A stretch of 51,123 nucleotides of DNA from Bradyrhizobium lablabi (GCF_001440475.1 NZ_LLYB01000122.1:9265-60387), one strand, 5' to 3'. Shown: positions 25,405-34,104, counted from the stretch's first letter. Numbers and translations: made by a program. The notes: generated by a model not told the origin, from the letters alone.

Positions 25405-26657
25405 GCGAGGCACGCGTGCTGTCGGACGCGCCCTGGCTCAGGTCGGGCCCGGCCGCGCGCGTGCTCGCCTTGCTCAATGGCGATGGCGAGGAAGCCCGCG
25501 TGATCGGCGGCGCCGTGCGCAATGCGCTTCTGAAAATTCCCCTCGGCGACATCGACATTGCGACCACCGCGCTGCCCGACGAGGTCGTCCGCCGCGCCAG
25601 GGCGGCCGGCATCAAGAGCGTGCCGACCGGGATCGACCACGGCACGGTCACGCTGGTTGTCGAATCCCACCCCTTCGAGGTCACGACCCTGCGCGAGGAT
25701 ACCGAGACCTTTGGCCGCAAGGCCAGGGTCGCGTTCGGGCGCGACTGGGTCCGCGACGCGGAACGGCGCGACTTCACCATCAACGGGCTGTCCGTCGATG
25801 CCGGCGGCGTGGTGCACGACCATGTCGGCGGGCTTGCCGATATCGAAGCCAGGCGCGTGCGCTTCATCGGCGATGCCAGCCAACGCATCGCCGAGGATTA
25901 TCTGCGCATCCTGCGCTTCTTTCGCATGCATGCCGCCTATGGCGCGGGCGAGCCGGAACGTGCCGACTATCTTGCCTGCATCGACGGGCGCGAGGGGCTT
26001 TCGAGCCTCTCCGCCGAACGCGTGCGCATGGAGATGCTGAAGCTGGTGATCGCGGAGGGGGCTGCGGTCGCGGTGCAGGCGATGGCGGATGCCGGCCTGC
26101 TGCTGGCGATCTTCGGTGGCGTCGCCTACACAAGAACGTTCGCGGCGATGATCGCGGCCGAGCGGGCGCTGGGGCTACCGCCGAACGCGGTGCGCCGGCT
26201 CGCCGCGCTCACGGTTGCGGTCACGGAGGACGCGAGGCGCGTCTCGGCACGGCTTCGGCTGTCCAACGCGGAAACCAAGGCGCTGGACTCGATGGGCCAT
26301 CGCTGGTGGCGGTTCGCCAGCAAGGATGAGGCGCGAGCCCGGCAGCTTCTCTATCGGCTCGGCGAGGATCCTTATCGCGACCGGCTGATGCTGGCGTGGG
26401 CGCGGGCCGGCGTCGGCGATGACACCACCCGCTGGCATGACCTCGCAACCTTGCCGCAGCGCTGGAGCGCACCGAAATTTCCGTTGAAGGCAGCCGATTT
26501 CATCTCCCGCGGCATTGCTCAAGGTCCTGCGCTCGGCCACGTGCTGACGCTTGCGGAAGACGCCTGGCTGGCCGCGGATTTTCCGCTTGAACCATCCGAG
26601 CTGGCCGCGATCGCCGATCAGGCTGCCGCCCGCTTCACCAGGGATCACCGGCTGTGA
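25401..26657 (+). CDS. cca: CCA tRNA nucleotidyltransferase
   Basis: A 418-residue class II nucleotidyltransferase that adds or repairs the 3' CCA end of tRNA. The catalytic head shows GGAVRNALL and GDIDIAT (the D-x-D metal ligands, about residues 51-56), then DFTINGLSVDAGG and the RRVRFIGDA-like stretch. The C-terminal body is of the shorter alphaproteobacterial type. Poly(A) polymerase is the alternative for this family; a CCA role is favoured because it would be the only such enzyme in the operon and matches alphaproteobacterial Cca length. It overlaps TauE/SafE by GTGA. Confidence 0.9.
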   Translation: MSEARVLSDAPWLRSGPAARVLALLNGDGEEARVIGGAVRNALLKIPLGDIDIATTALPDEVVRRARAAGIKSVPTGIDHGTVTLVVESHPFEVTTLREDTETFGRKARVAFGRDWVRDAERRDFTINGLSVDAGGVVHDHVGGLADIEARRVRFIGDASQRIAEDYLRILRFFRMHAAYGAGEPERADYLACIDGREGLSSLSAERVRMEMLKLVIAEGAAVAVQAMADAGLLLAIFGGVAYTRTFAAMIAAERALGLPPNAVRRLAALTVAVTEDARRVSARLRLSNAETKALDSMGHRWWRFASKDEARARQLLYRLGEDPYRDRLMLAWARAGVGDDTTRWHDLATLPQRWSAPKFPLKAADFISRGIAQGPALGHVLTLAEDAWLAADFPLEPSELAAIADQAAARFTRDHRL

Positions 26658-27415
26658 ACATCCTGGCCGGCTTCGCCGACATTTCGCTCGGCCAAGTACT
26701 GCTGGTTGGAAGCATGGCATTGCTGGCCTCCGTGATCGGCGGTCTGGCCGGCTACGGTACCGGTGCGTTGATGCCGCTGGTGCTGGTGCCGATGGTCGGT
26801 GCCGAGCCGGTGGTGCCGATCATCGCGATCTCAGCGATCTTCACCAATATCAGCCGCTTCGTGGCGTATTTTCGCTACGCCGATCGACGCCGTGCGCTGA
26901 TCGTGATCGGCGCTGCCATGCTGACCACCGCGCTCGGTGCGTACGGATATACGCGGCTGACCAGTGCCGGCGCGGCGCTGGTGATCGGCAGCATGCTGAT
27001 CCTGAGCGTGCCGCTACGCCGGTTGGCCAAACGCCGCGAGGTCAGGATCGGCGACACCGGGCTCGGTGTCAGCGCCCTCGGTTATGGCGTGCTGGTCGGC
27101 GGCACGTCAGGTTCCGGCGTGATCCTGCTGTCGCTGTTGATGGCGTCCGGCCTCGAAGGGGCCGCGGTGATCGCCACCGACGCGGTGATCTCGGTCGTGA
27201 CCGGTCTCATCAAGATTTCCGTGTTCGGCCTCGCCGGCGTCGTCACGGCACAGGTGTTGGCCCTTGCCCTCCTGATCGGCGCCATCGCGATCCCCGGCGC
27301 ATTCTTCGCCAAGGCTTTCGTCGAGCGTATGCCGGTGCATATCCACACCGCGATCCTCGATGCCGCCGTGATGGTCGGCGGCGCCGTGATGATCACCGCG
27401 GCGCTGCGACACTGA
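26654..27415 (+). CDS. TauE/SafE family transporter
   Basis: A 253-residue inner-membrane protein with about eight helices arranged as two repeats. Repeat one carries VIGGLAGYGTGALMPLVLVP and repeat two GVLVGGTSGSGVILLSLLMA, the paired Gly-rich motifs of the sulfite/sulfonate exporter family. It probably exports a small organic or sulfur anion; the substrate is not evident. It starts with GTG overlapping the cca stop and is convergent with the HAD hydrolase gene (3 bp between the stops). Confidence 0.85.
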   Translation: MNILAGFADISLGQVLLVGSMALLASVIGGLAGYGTGALMPLVLVPMVGAEPVVPIIAISAIFTNISRFVAYFRYADRRRALIVIGAAMLTTALGAYGYTRLTSAGAALVIGSMLILSVPLRRLAKRREVRIGDTGLGVSALGYGVLVGGTSGSGVILLSLLMASGLEGAAVIATDAVISVVTGLIKISVFGLAGVVTAQVLALALLIGAIAIPGAFFAKAFVERMPVHIHTAILDAAVMVGGAVMITAALRH

Positions 27416-27418
27416 TGG

Positions 27419-28147
27419 CTAGCGCTTGGCGGGCAGCAGTTCCGTGAGCGAGCGGATGATGCGGTCGGGCTTTACGGTGGAGTCCGGCGGCAGGCCGTCG
27501 CCATGCACGTCGATCCAGATCGCGTAGATGCCGAGCCGCTGCGGCGCCACGACTTCCCATTCCAGATTGTCGCCAATCATCCAGGTCTCGGCGGCGGTGA
27601 CGCCCAGCGTCTGCATGGCGTGCAGATAGGCGCGCTCGTCCGGTTTGCCGAAACCGTGCTCACCCTCGATCTGGATGTGATCGAAGCGGTGCGACAACGC
27701 GAAGCGTTCGACCTTGGCGCGCTGGGTGCCGGCGGCGCCGTTCGTCACCAGCGCCAGCTTTACGCCGCGTGCCTTCAACGCGTCGATAGCGTCATGCGCG
27801 CCGGGGAAGACGAACATTTCCTCTTCACGGTAGGCGGTGAAGCGGTCGGCGAGCCGTATCGCCAGTTCCTCCGGCAATGCGTGGCCACCGGCGGACAATG
27901 CCGCAAATCCGTTCCTGACGGTGATGCGCCGCGCCTCGTCCAGCTTCAGCCGCCATTCGGCCTCGGCTACCGACCAGAATTTGCGCGCGGAATCCAGAAC
28001 GGCAGTGGCAACCTGCTGCGAGGTCAACGGCCCAAACTCGGTGGCAAATTCGGACGCGACATTATGCCAGGCGATCTCCGGGCGGCCATAGGCCGACAGG
28101 ATGGTGTCGTCCATGTCGATCAGCATCGCGCGGGGGAGTTCGGTCAT
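27419..28147 (-). CDS. HAD-family hydrolase
   Basis: A 242-residue soluble hydrolase with all four HAD motifs: IDMDDTI (nucleophile Asp and acid/base Asp, about residues 10-16), LVTNGA (motif II Thr), GKPDERAY (motif III Lys) and WMIGDNLEWEV (motif IV Asp). The long helical insertion between motifs I and II (about residues 20-100) is the C1 cap of the phosphoglycolate phosphatase or haloacid dehalogenase type. It removes phosphate from a small metabolite; which one is not clear. It is probably transcribed alone. Confidence 0.88.
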   Translation of the reverse strand: MTELPRAMLIDMDDTILSAYGRPEIAWHNVASEFATEFGPLTSQQVATAVLDSARKFWSVAEAEWRLKLDEARRITVRNGFAALSAGGHALPEELAIRLADRFTAYREEEMFVFPGAHDAIDALKARGVKLALVTNGAAGTQRAKVERFALSHRFDHIQIEGEHGFGKPDERAYLHAMQTLGVTAAETWMIGDNLEWEVVAPQRLGIYAIWIDVHGDGLPPDSTVKPDRIIRSLTELLPAKR

Positions 28148-28245
28148 CGTTTTCGCGGTGTTCCCACTTCAGGAGTCATGGCCGCCGGAAGCCGTGGCCG
28201 ATCTGCCGCGAATATCAGATCAGCCGCACCGGGTCCAATCCCGAG

Positions 28246-28284
28246 AAAACGACGCCGCCGGGTCCATTTAATGCCGGCGGCGTC
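28246..28284 (-). terminator. Rho-independent terminator of the DUF2158 gene
   Basis: An 11-bp perfect stem, GACGCCGCCGG (28251-28261) with its complement at 28274-28284, 12-base loop. On the minus strand it begins 7 bases past the stop at 28291 and is followed by GTTTTC, the T-rich tail. Confidence 0.8.
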
Positions 28285-28290
28285 AATTAC

Positions 28291-28569
28291 TTACGCAACC
28301 TTGTTGCGGCGGCCGCCTTCTTCCTCGTCGTCCTCTTCGTCGTCTTCCTCTTCCTCGTCGTCTTCGTCGTCCTCGTCCTCATCGTCATCGTCATCGTCGG
28401 ACGTATCGGTTTCGGCGAGTTCTAGGACGGCAAGCGGCAGCGTCTCGCGAAACAGATCGCCTTCATTGCCCATCCATACGCACACGACGTTGCCGTCCTT
28501 GACCTCCACCACGCTGAGCGGATGGCCGCCCGACTTAAGAATGACGACGTCGCCCGGTTTCAAGTCCAT
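28291..28569 (-). CDS. DUF2158 protein with poly-acidic tail
   Basis: A 92-residue protein. Residues 1-50 are a DUF2158 (YodC-like) small beta barrel with the family start LKPGDVVILKSGGHPLSVVEV, then VVCVWMGNEGDLFRETLPLAVLEL. Residues about 58-84 are almost only Asp and Glu, followed by a basic GGRRNKVA end. The acidic run is written by repeats of the trinucleotides GAC, GAT, GAG and GAA (plus-strand 28325-28400), a microsatellite-like tract likely to vary in length between strains. The role is unknown. A GGAGCA ribosome binding site and a good terminator frame a single-gene transcript. Confidence 0.85.
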   Translation of the reverse strand: MDLKPGDVVILKSGGHPLSVVEVKDGNVVCVWMGNEGDLFRETLPLAVLELAETDTSDDDDDDEDEDDEDDEEEEDDEEDDEEEGGRRNKVA

Positions 28570-28636
28570 GATCTGCTCCTTGGATTACATGACGAATCGC
28601 ACCCTAGCGATCCGTCATGACAAGCTGATCATGCGA

Positions 28637-29524
28637 TCATGGCCACTTTACCTCCGGCGGCATCGACGAGAGGATGGAATCCACATTGCCGCCGGTTTTC
28701 AGCCCGAACATGGTGCCCTTGTCGTGGAGCAGGTTGAATTCAACATAGCGTCCGCGCCGGATCAGTTGCTCCTCGCGATCCTCTGCGGTCCAGGCTGTCA
28801 GGAGATTGCGCCGCACGAGCTCAGGATAGATTCTTGCAAAGGCGCGGCCAACGTCCTGCGTGAACGCGAAGTCAGCCTCCCAGTCACCGGAATTATGGTG
28901 GTCGTAGAAGATGCCGCCGATGCCGCGCGGTTCCTTGCGGTGCGGCAGATAGAAATAGTCGTCGCACCATTTCTTGTATTTTTCGTAGGAAACGACGGCT
29001 GCATGCTTGTCGCAGGCCGCTTTCATAGCCGCGTGAAAATCTTGCGTGTCGGCATCTTCCTGGTTGCGGCGGCGGTCGAGCACCGGCGTCAAATCCGCGC
29101 CGCCGCCGAACCAGGTCCTGGTCGTGACCGCGAAGCGCGTATTCATGTGTACCGCCGGCACATGCGGATTGCGCATGTGGGCGATCAGCGAAATGCCTGA
29201 GAGCCAGAACCGTGGATCGTCGGTAGCGCCGGGAATCTGGCTGCGGAAGTCCGGCGCGAACTCGCCATGTACGGTCGAACAGTGCACGCCGACCTTCTCG
29301 AACAGCCGACCGTGCATCATCGACATCACGCCGCCGCCGCCGGGCTTGCCGGTGTGGTCGGTGCGGTTCCAGGGGGTACGCACGAAACGTCCGGCGTCGC
29401 CGGGATAGAGCGCAGGGGGCGCGTCGTCTTCCAGACGTTCGAACGCCGCGCAGATGTCGTTGCGCAGTGCTTCGAACCAGGTTCTTGCGCGCCTCTTGCG
29501 ATCTTCGATGAGTGACGTGTCCAT
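28637..29524 (-). CDS. hemF: Aerobic coproporphyrinogen III oxidase
   Basis: A 295-residue oxygen-dependent enzyme that converts coproporphyrinogen III to protoporphyrinogen IX in haem synthesis. Family blocks are clear: GGGVMSMMHGRLFEKVGVH, TRFAVTTRTWFGGGADLTP, FYLPHRKEPRGIGGIFYDHH and the end RGRYVEFNLLHDKGTMFGL followed by GGNVDSILSSMPP. Length matches the family. The gene stands alone, with a palindromic repeat element (29548-29616) between it and queD upstream. Confidence 0.96.
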   Translation of the reverse strand: MDTSLIEDRKRRARTWFEALRNDICAAFERLEDDAPPALYPGDAGRFVRTPWNRTDHTGKPGGGGVMSMMHGRLFEKVGVHCSTVHGEFAPDFRSQIPGATDDPRFWLSGISLIAHMRNPHVPAVHMNTRFAVTTRTWFGGGADLTPVLDRRRNQEDADTQDFHAAMKAACDKHAAVVSYEKYKKWCDDYFYLPHRKEPRGIGGIFYDHHNSGDWEADFAFTQDVGRAFARIYPELVRRNLLTAWTAEDREEQLIRRGRYVEFNLLHDKGTMFGLKTGGNVDSILSSMPPEVKWP

Positions 29525-29547
29525 TAGGAATTCCCCGGCCTACCTTC

Positions 29548-29616
29548 CGTTATTGCGAGCAGAGCCACAAAAAGAAGGAGTGGATTGCTTCGTCGCTTCG
29601 CTCCTCGCAATGACGG
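29548..29616. repeat. Palindromic CATTGCGAG-type repeat
   Basis: Arms CGTTATTGCGAG and CTCGCAATGACG bracket a 45-bp middle with GGATTGCTTCGTCGCTTCG. It is the same family as the elements at 34917-35035 and 39497-39582. Confidence 0.85.
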
Positions 29617-29622
29617 TGCAAA

Positions 29623-29988
29623 TTACCCTTGCGGTCCGAAATACGTGCAGCTCTCGTTGCAACTGTCGCGGTGGACGCTGACGCGGGTGATCTTGCCGGC
29701 GTGCTGGACGCGCTCGAAGATGTAGCGCGAAATGTTTTCCAGCGTCGGCGTCCCCAGCGCCTCGACCTTGTTGAGGAGCTTGTGGTCGAGCGCCTTCCGG
29801 ACCTCTTCCATGCTGCGTTCGAGCAGGCCGAGATCGAGCACCATGCCGGTTTCCGGATCGGGCGTGCCGCGCACGCTCACCTCGGCGCGAAACGAGTGGC
29901 CGTGGATTTCCTCGCTGGCCGCGCCGAAGGTCGTTCCCTTCAGCGAATGCGCGGCCTCGAAGCGAAACGATTTGGTCAGTTCCCACAT
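29623..29988 (-). CDS. queD: QueD-like 6-carboxytetrahydropterin synthase
   Basis: A 121-residue protein of the pterin synthase family, acting in queuosine precursor synthesis (GTP cyclohydrolase product to 6-carboxytetrahydropterin). The three zinc-binding His are present: His14 in FEAAHSL and His29/His31 in IHGHSF. The catalytic Cys four residues before HGH in the E. coli enzyme is Ser25 here (ASEEIHGH). Two Cys near the C-terminus (DSCNESC) are extra. Queue neighbour queE lies 31 bp upstream on the same strand, so function in the same pathway is very likely, but the active-site change is notable. Confidence 0.85.
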   Translation of the reverse strand: MWELTKSFRFEAAHSLKGTTFGAASEEIHGHSFRAEVSVRGTPDPETGMVLDLGLLERSMEEVRKALDHKLLNKVEALGTPTLENISRYIFERVQHAGKITRVSVHRDSCNESCTYFGPQG

Positions 29989-30019
29989 CTTGAAAGTCTA
30001 GGTCCTGTCTGATGCCAAA

Positions 30020-30652
30020 TTATCTGATGCCAAGTGTCTTGTGCGTTTGCAGGCTGAGCCGCCATTGCGGATGGCGCAGGCAGTAGTCGACCGCGCGCGC
30101 GGTGTTGTCGATCACGTCGGGTCCGTCCATCGGCTGCAGCGAGAAGCGCTCGAAATCGAGGCCGGCGAAATCTTCCGGCGCAGCGCCTGACTGCGGGTAG
30201 ACCAGCTTCAACTCATGGCCGCGGCGCACCACGAGACCGGCGCCGGCTTTCGGGCTGACGCAGACCCAGTCCATCCCCGCGGGCGGCTCGATCGTGCCGT
30301 TGGTCTCGATGCCGATCGAAAAGCCGCGCGCATGCAGCGCATCGATGAAGGCGCTGTCCACCTGCAGCAACGGCTCGCCACCGGTTAACACCACATAGCG
30401 GTTGGTGTTGTCCCCGGTCCATTGTCCGGCGATGGTGTCGGCGAGCTCGTCCGCCGTGGCGTAGCGGCCGCCCAGCGTGCCGTCGGTGCCGACAAAATCG
30501 GTGTCGCAGAACTGGCAGGTGGCACTGGCGCGATCCTGTTCGCGGCCGGTCCAGAGGTTGCAGCCGGCAAAGCGACAGAACACCGCCGCGCGGCCGGCAT
30601 GCGCGCCTTCGCCCTGCAGGGTCAGGAATATCTCTTTGACCGCGTAACTCAC
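30020..30652 (-). CDS. queE: 7-carboxy-7-deazaguanine synthase (radical SAM)
   Basis: A 210-residue radical SAM enzyme that contracts the pterin ring of 6-carboxytetrahydropterin to 7-carboxy-7-deazaguanine. The [4Fe-4S] cluster motif is the C-x14-C-x2-C variant (GCNLW, then ATCQFCDTDF, about residues 31-49) known for the Burkholderia enzyme rather than the common C-x3-C-x2-C. The SAM-binding VVLTGGEPLLQ is at about residue 86. The stop of trmL and the start of queE share one position (30652), so they overlap by a base on the minus strand. Confidence 0.93.
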   Translation of the reverse strand: MSYAVKEIFLTLQGEGAHAGRAAVFCRFAGCNLWTGREQDRASATCQFCDTDFVGTDGTLGGRYATADELADTIAGQWTGDNTNRYVVLTGGEPLLQVDSAFIDALHARGFSIGIETNGTIEPPAGMDWVCVSPKAGAGLVVRRGHELKLVYPQSGAAPEDFAGLDFERFSLQPMDGPDVIDNTARAVDYCLRHPQWRLSLQTHKTLGIR

Positions 30653-31134
30653 TATCTCTCCTTGAGAACCGCATCGGCCTGGATCGCGGAACCGGTCTGC
30701 CGCACCGCCTCGCCCAATGCCATGGCGGCCGCCATGGCCACATTGAGCGAGCGCAAGTTCGGCCGGATCGGGATCAGAAGCCGCGCATCAGCCGCCGCGG
30801 CGACCTCGTCGGTAACCCCTGCGGATTCCCGCCCGAACAGCAGGACGTCGTCCTTCTCGTAGCGGAAATCCAGGTAGGAACCAGCCGCCTTCGTCGTAAA
30901 CAGCACCAGCCGGCAACCCGCCTCGTTACGCCATTGCGCGAATTTTGACCATGAGTCGTGGCGGGTGAGGGCGACATGATCAAGATAGTCCATTCCCGCC
31001 CGGCGGAAATGCCGGTCGGAGATCGGAAATCCCGCCGGCTCTATAATATGGGCGGCCACGCCCAGGCAGGCACACAGGCGCAGAATCGTTCCGGTGTTCT
31101 GGGGAATATCAGGTTGGAAAAGCGCAATCTGCAT
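30652..31134 (-). CDS. trmL: tRNA (cytidine/uridine-34 2'-O)-methyltransferase
   Basis: A 160-residue SPOUT methyltransferase that methylates the ribose of the wobble base in some tRNA(Leu). Motifs NTGTILRLCACLG near the N-terminus, LLFGRESAGV (motif 2) and IPIRPNLRSLNVAMAAAMAL (motif 3) make up the knotted SAM site. ATG at 31134 (MQIALFQPDIPQ) is the family N-terminus; the frame continues upstream to 31242 without support. It is the first gene of a trmL-queE-queD cluster, all three acting on tRNA anticodon modification. Confidence 0.92.
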   Translation of the reverse strand: MQIALFQPDIPQNTGTILRLCACLGVAAHIIEPAGFPISDRHFRRAGMDYLDHVALTRHDSWSKFAQWRNEAGCRLVLFTTKAAGSYLDFRYEKDDVLLFGRESAGVTDEVAAAADARLLIPIRPNLRSLNVAMAAAMALGEAVRQTGSAIQADAVLKER

Positions 31135-31412
31135 GGGGTCGAGGCTTTGCTGGCGCCAATGAAATGTCTCGAATAAATCACTGCCGGGAGCGGATTTAGT
31201 GCATTGCACGCTTGCGAGCCGATAGCGGGCTTGCGCTCTCACGGCAAGGGTGCCAATAGAACGATTCTGGACTGCTTGTTCCGCCGGATTGGGGGAGGAA
31301 AAGCGGTTTTTCTGCCGCCGCGGGGGCCGCGGGCGCCGGCAGCCTCTTCAGGGCGTGCTTTCGCGTGCCCGGGGCGGTTCCGCTGGCTGCAGACAAGAAA
31401 GGGCTTGGAATC

Positions 31413-31943
31413 GTGACGACAGCGTCTTCGGCGGACCATCCGACACGCCGTGATTTCCTCTATGTTGCAACGGGAGCCGTCGCCGCCGTAGGCGCGGCTG
31501 CCACGGTGTGGCCGCTGGTTTCCCAGATGAACCCGGATGCCTCGACGATCGCGGCCGGTGCGCCGATTGAGGTCGACCTGACCCCGATTGCCGAAGGACA
31601 GGACATCAAGGTGTTCTGGCGCGGCAAGCCGATCTACATCAGCCACCGGACCAAGAAGCAGATCGAAGAGGCCCGCAAGGTGCCGGTAGCGAGCCTGCCC
31701 GATCCGCAGAGCGATGAGTCCCGGGTCAAGGCGGGCCATGACCAGTGGTTGGTCGTGATCGGCATCTGCACCCATCTCGGCTGCATTCCGATCGCCCATG
31801 AGGGCGCCTATGACGGCTTCTTCTGCCCGTGTCACGGTTCGGTTTACGACACCTCGGGCCGCATCCGTCAGGGACCCGCGCCGAGCAACCTGCCGGTTCC
31901 GCCCTACACCTTCGTTTCCGACACCAAAATCCAGATCGGCTAA
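31413..31943 (+). CDS. petA: Cytochrome bc1 Rieske iron-sulfur subunit
   Basis: A 176-residue subunit of the quinol:cytochrome c oxidoreductase in the inner membrane. A Tat-type twin-arginine signal/anchor (RRDFLY at residues 12-17, then a hydrophobic helix to about 36) leads to the Rieske fold with C119-T-H-L-G-C124 and C138-P-C-H141. These give the two Cys and two His cluster ligands plus the disulfide pair. The GTG start at 31413 places the Tat motif correctly; upstream frame to 31365 is unsupported. It heads the petA-fbcH operon. Confidence 0.95.
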   Translation: MTTASSADHPTRRDFLYVATGAVAAVGAAATVWPLVSQMNPDASTIAAGAPIEVDLTPIAEGQDIKVFWRGKPIYISHRTKKQIEEARKVPVASLPDPQSDESRVKAGHDQWLVVIGICTHLGCIPIAHEGAYDGFFCPCHGSVYDTSGRIRQGPAPSNLPVPPYTFVSDTKIQIG

Positions 31944-32008
31944 GGGCTCGGACTTAAGTCCGAGACCCTTAATCCGTCGCGTCGTCTTACTTCCTCAGGA
32001 TCGCATCA

Positions 32009-34081
32009 ATGAGCGGACCATCCGATTTCCAGCCGACCAATCCCGCCTTGAAGTGGATCGAACGGCGCCTCCCGATCATGGGACTTATGCATTCCTCGTT
32101 CGTGGCGTATCCGACGCCGCGTAACCTGAACTACTGGTGGACGTTCGGCGCCATCCTTTCGCTGATGCTGGGCGTGCAGATCCTGACCGGCGTGATCCTG
32201 GCGATGCACTACACGCCGCATGCCGATATGGCGTTCAAGTCCGTCGAGCTGATCGTCCGCGACGTCAATTACGGCTGGCTGCTGCGCAACATCCACGCCA
32301 GCGGCGCCTCGATGTTCTTCTTCGCCGTCTACATCCACATGTTCCGCGGCCTTTATTACGGGTCGTACAAGGAGCCGCGCGAGGTGCTGTGGATCCTCGG
32401 CGTCATCATCTATCTTCTGATGATGGCGACCGGCTTTATGGGCTACGTGCTGCCGTGGGGCCAGATGAGCTTCTGGGGCGCCACCGTCATCACCAACCTG
32501 TTCTCGGCCGTGCCCTATTTCGGCGAGAGCATCGTGACGCTGCTGTGGGGCGGCTATGCCGTCGGCAATCCGACACTGAACCGCTTCTTCTCGCTGCACT
32601 ACCTGCTGCCGTTCGTGATCGCCGGCGTGGTCGTGCTGCACGTCTGGGCGCTGCATGTCGCCGGTCAGAACAATCCGGCAGGCGTCGAGGCCAAGACGGA
32701 AAAGGACACGGTGCCGTTCACGCCCTACGCGACCATCAAGGACATGTTCGGCGTCTCCTGCTTCCTGCTGTTCTACGCCTGGTTCATCTTCTACATGCCG
32801 AACTATCTCGGCGATCCCGAGAACTACATCCCGGCCAATCCCGCCGTGACGCCCCCACACATCGTGCCGGAATGGTACTACCTGCCGTTCTACGCGATCC
32901 TGCGCTCGATCCCGAACAAGCTTGCCGGCGTTGTCGCCATGTTCGGTGCGATCGTCGTGCTGGCGTTCCTGCCCTGGCTCGATAACGCCAAGACGCGGTC
33001 GTCGAAGTACCGTCCTTTGGCCAAGCAGTTCTTCTGGGTCTTCGTCGCCGTTTGTATCGGTCTCGGCTATCTCGGCGCCCAGCCGCCGGAAGGTATCTAT
33101 GTGATCGTCGGCCGCATCCTCACGGTGCTCTACTTCGCCTACTTCCTGATCCTGCTGCCGTTGCTGTCGCGGATCGAGAAGCCGCGTCCGGTGCCGAACT
33201 CGATCGCCGACGACGTGCTGGCGAAGTCGGGCGGCAAGGCTGCGCCGATGGTGTCGAGCGTGATAGCGCTGATGGTGGCCGCCGGCTTGCTGTTGGGCGG
33301 TGTCGATAGCGCCCGGGCTGCCGAAGGCGGCAACAAGCCGCCGGCCCAGAAGTGGTCGTTCTCAGGTCCATTCGGCAAGTTTGACCGCGGCGCAGTGCAG
33401 CGCGGTCTCAAGGTCTACAAGGAGGTCTGCTCCTCCTGCCACGGCCTGTCATTCGTCGCCTTCCGCAACCTGGCTGAAGCCGGCGGCCCCGGCTACTCGG
33501 TGGCGCAGGCCGCGGCGTTCGCCTCGGAGTACAAAGTCAAGGACGGCCCGAACGACCAGGGCGAGATGTTCGAGCGGCCAGGCCGGCCGGCCGATTATTT
33601 CCCCTCGCCGTTCCCGAACGAGCAGGCGGCCCGCGCGGCCAATGGCGGCGCCTTTCCGCCGGATCTCTCGCTGATCACCAAGGCGCGCAGCTATGGTCGC
33701 GGCTTCCCGCTGTTCCTGATCGACTTCTTCACCCAGTATCAGGAGCAGGGCCCGGACTACGTTGCCGCGGTGCTGCAGGGCTATGAGGAAAAGCCGCCGG
33801 CTGGCTTCAATCTCCCGGAAGGTTCCTTCTACAACAGATATTTCCCGGGTCACTCCATCAAGATGCCGAAGCCGCTGAGCGACGGCCAGGTCACCTTCGA
33901 CGACGGCTCGCCGGCCACGGTTGCGCAATACGCCAAGGACGTCACCACGTTCCTGATGTGGGCCGCGGAGCCGCACATGGAGGCGCGCAAGCAACTTGGC
34001 CTGCAGGTGTTCGTGTTCCTGATCCTGCTCACCGTGCTGCTGTACTTCACCAAGAAGAAGGTCTGGGCCAACGCCCACTGA
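32009..34081 (+). CDS. fbcH: Fused cytochrome b / cytochrome c1
   Basis: A 690-residue precursor that supplies both remaining bc1 subunits, as known for Bradyrhizobium fbcH. Residues about 1-420 are cytochrome b (eight or so helices, haem His pairs, PEWYYLPFYAILRSIPNKLAG). A linker helix with a signal-peptidase-like site (DSARA-AEGG, about residue 437) separates it from cytochrome c1, whose haem motif is C-S-S-C-H (VCSSCHGLSFVAFR, about residues 474-478). A C-terminal anchor helix follows (LQVFVFLILLTVLLYF). Cleavage at the linker gives the two proteins. The operon ends at the terminator at 34105-34128. Confidence 0.97.
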   Translation: MSGPSDFQPTNPALKWIERRLPIMGLMHSSFVAYPTPRNLNYWWTFGAILSLMLGVQILTGVILAMHYTPHADMAFKSVELIVRDVNYGWLLRNIHASGASMFFFAVYIHMFRGLYYGSYKEPREVLWILGVIIYLLMMATGFMGYVLPWGQMSFWGATVITNLFSAVPYFGESIVTLLWGGYAVGNPTLNRFFSLHYLLPFVIAGVVVLHVWALHVAGQNNPAGVEAKTEKDTVPFTPYATIKDMFGVSCFLLFYAWFIFYMPNYLGDPENYIPANPAVTPPHIVPEWYYLPFYAILRSIPNKLAGVVAMFGAIVVLAFLPWLDNAKTRSSKYRPLAKQFFWVFVAVCIGLGYLGAQPPEGIYVIVGRILTVLYFAYFLILLPLLSRIEKPRPVPNSIADDVLAKSGGKAAPMVSSVIALMVAAGLLLGGVDSARAAEGGNKPPAQKWSFSGPFGKFDRGAVQRGLKVYKEVCSSCHGLSFVAFRNLAEAGGPGYSVAQAAAFASEYKVKDGPNDQGEMFERPGRPADYFPSPFPNEQAARAANGGAFPPDLSLITKARSYGRGFPLFLIDFFTQYQEQGPDYVAAVLQGYEEKPPAGFNLPEGSFYNRYFPGHSIKMPKPLSDGQVTFDDGSPATVAQYAKDVTTFLMWAAEPHMEARKQLGLQVFVFLILLTVLLYFTKKKVWANAH

Positions 34082-34104
34082 TCTCATGGTGCACGCGATT
34101 TCGG

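Noticed and set aside
28180..28260. A possible tRNA-like stretch with GGGTCCAATCCC
   Set aside because: No acceptor stem or anticodon arm could be matched around it; it fits part of the terminator-like hairpin region.
27503..29200. A 565-residue plus-strand frame with a long poly-Ser stretch
   Set aside because: Antisense of three real genes; the poly-Ser is the complement of the Asp/Glu tract of the DUF2158 gene.
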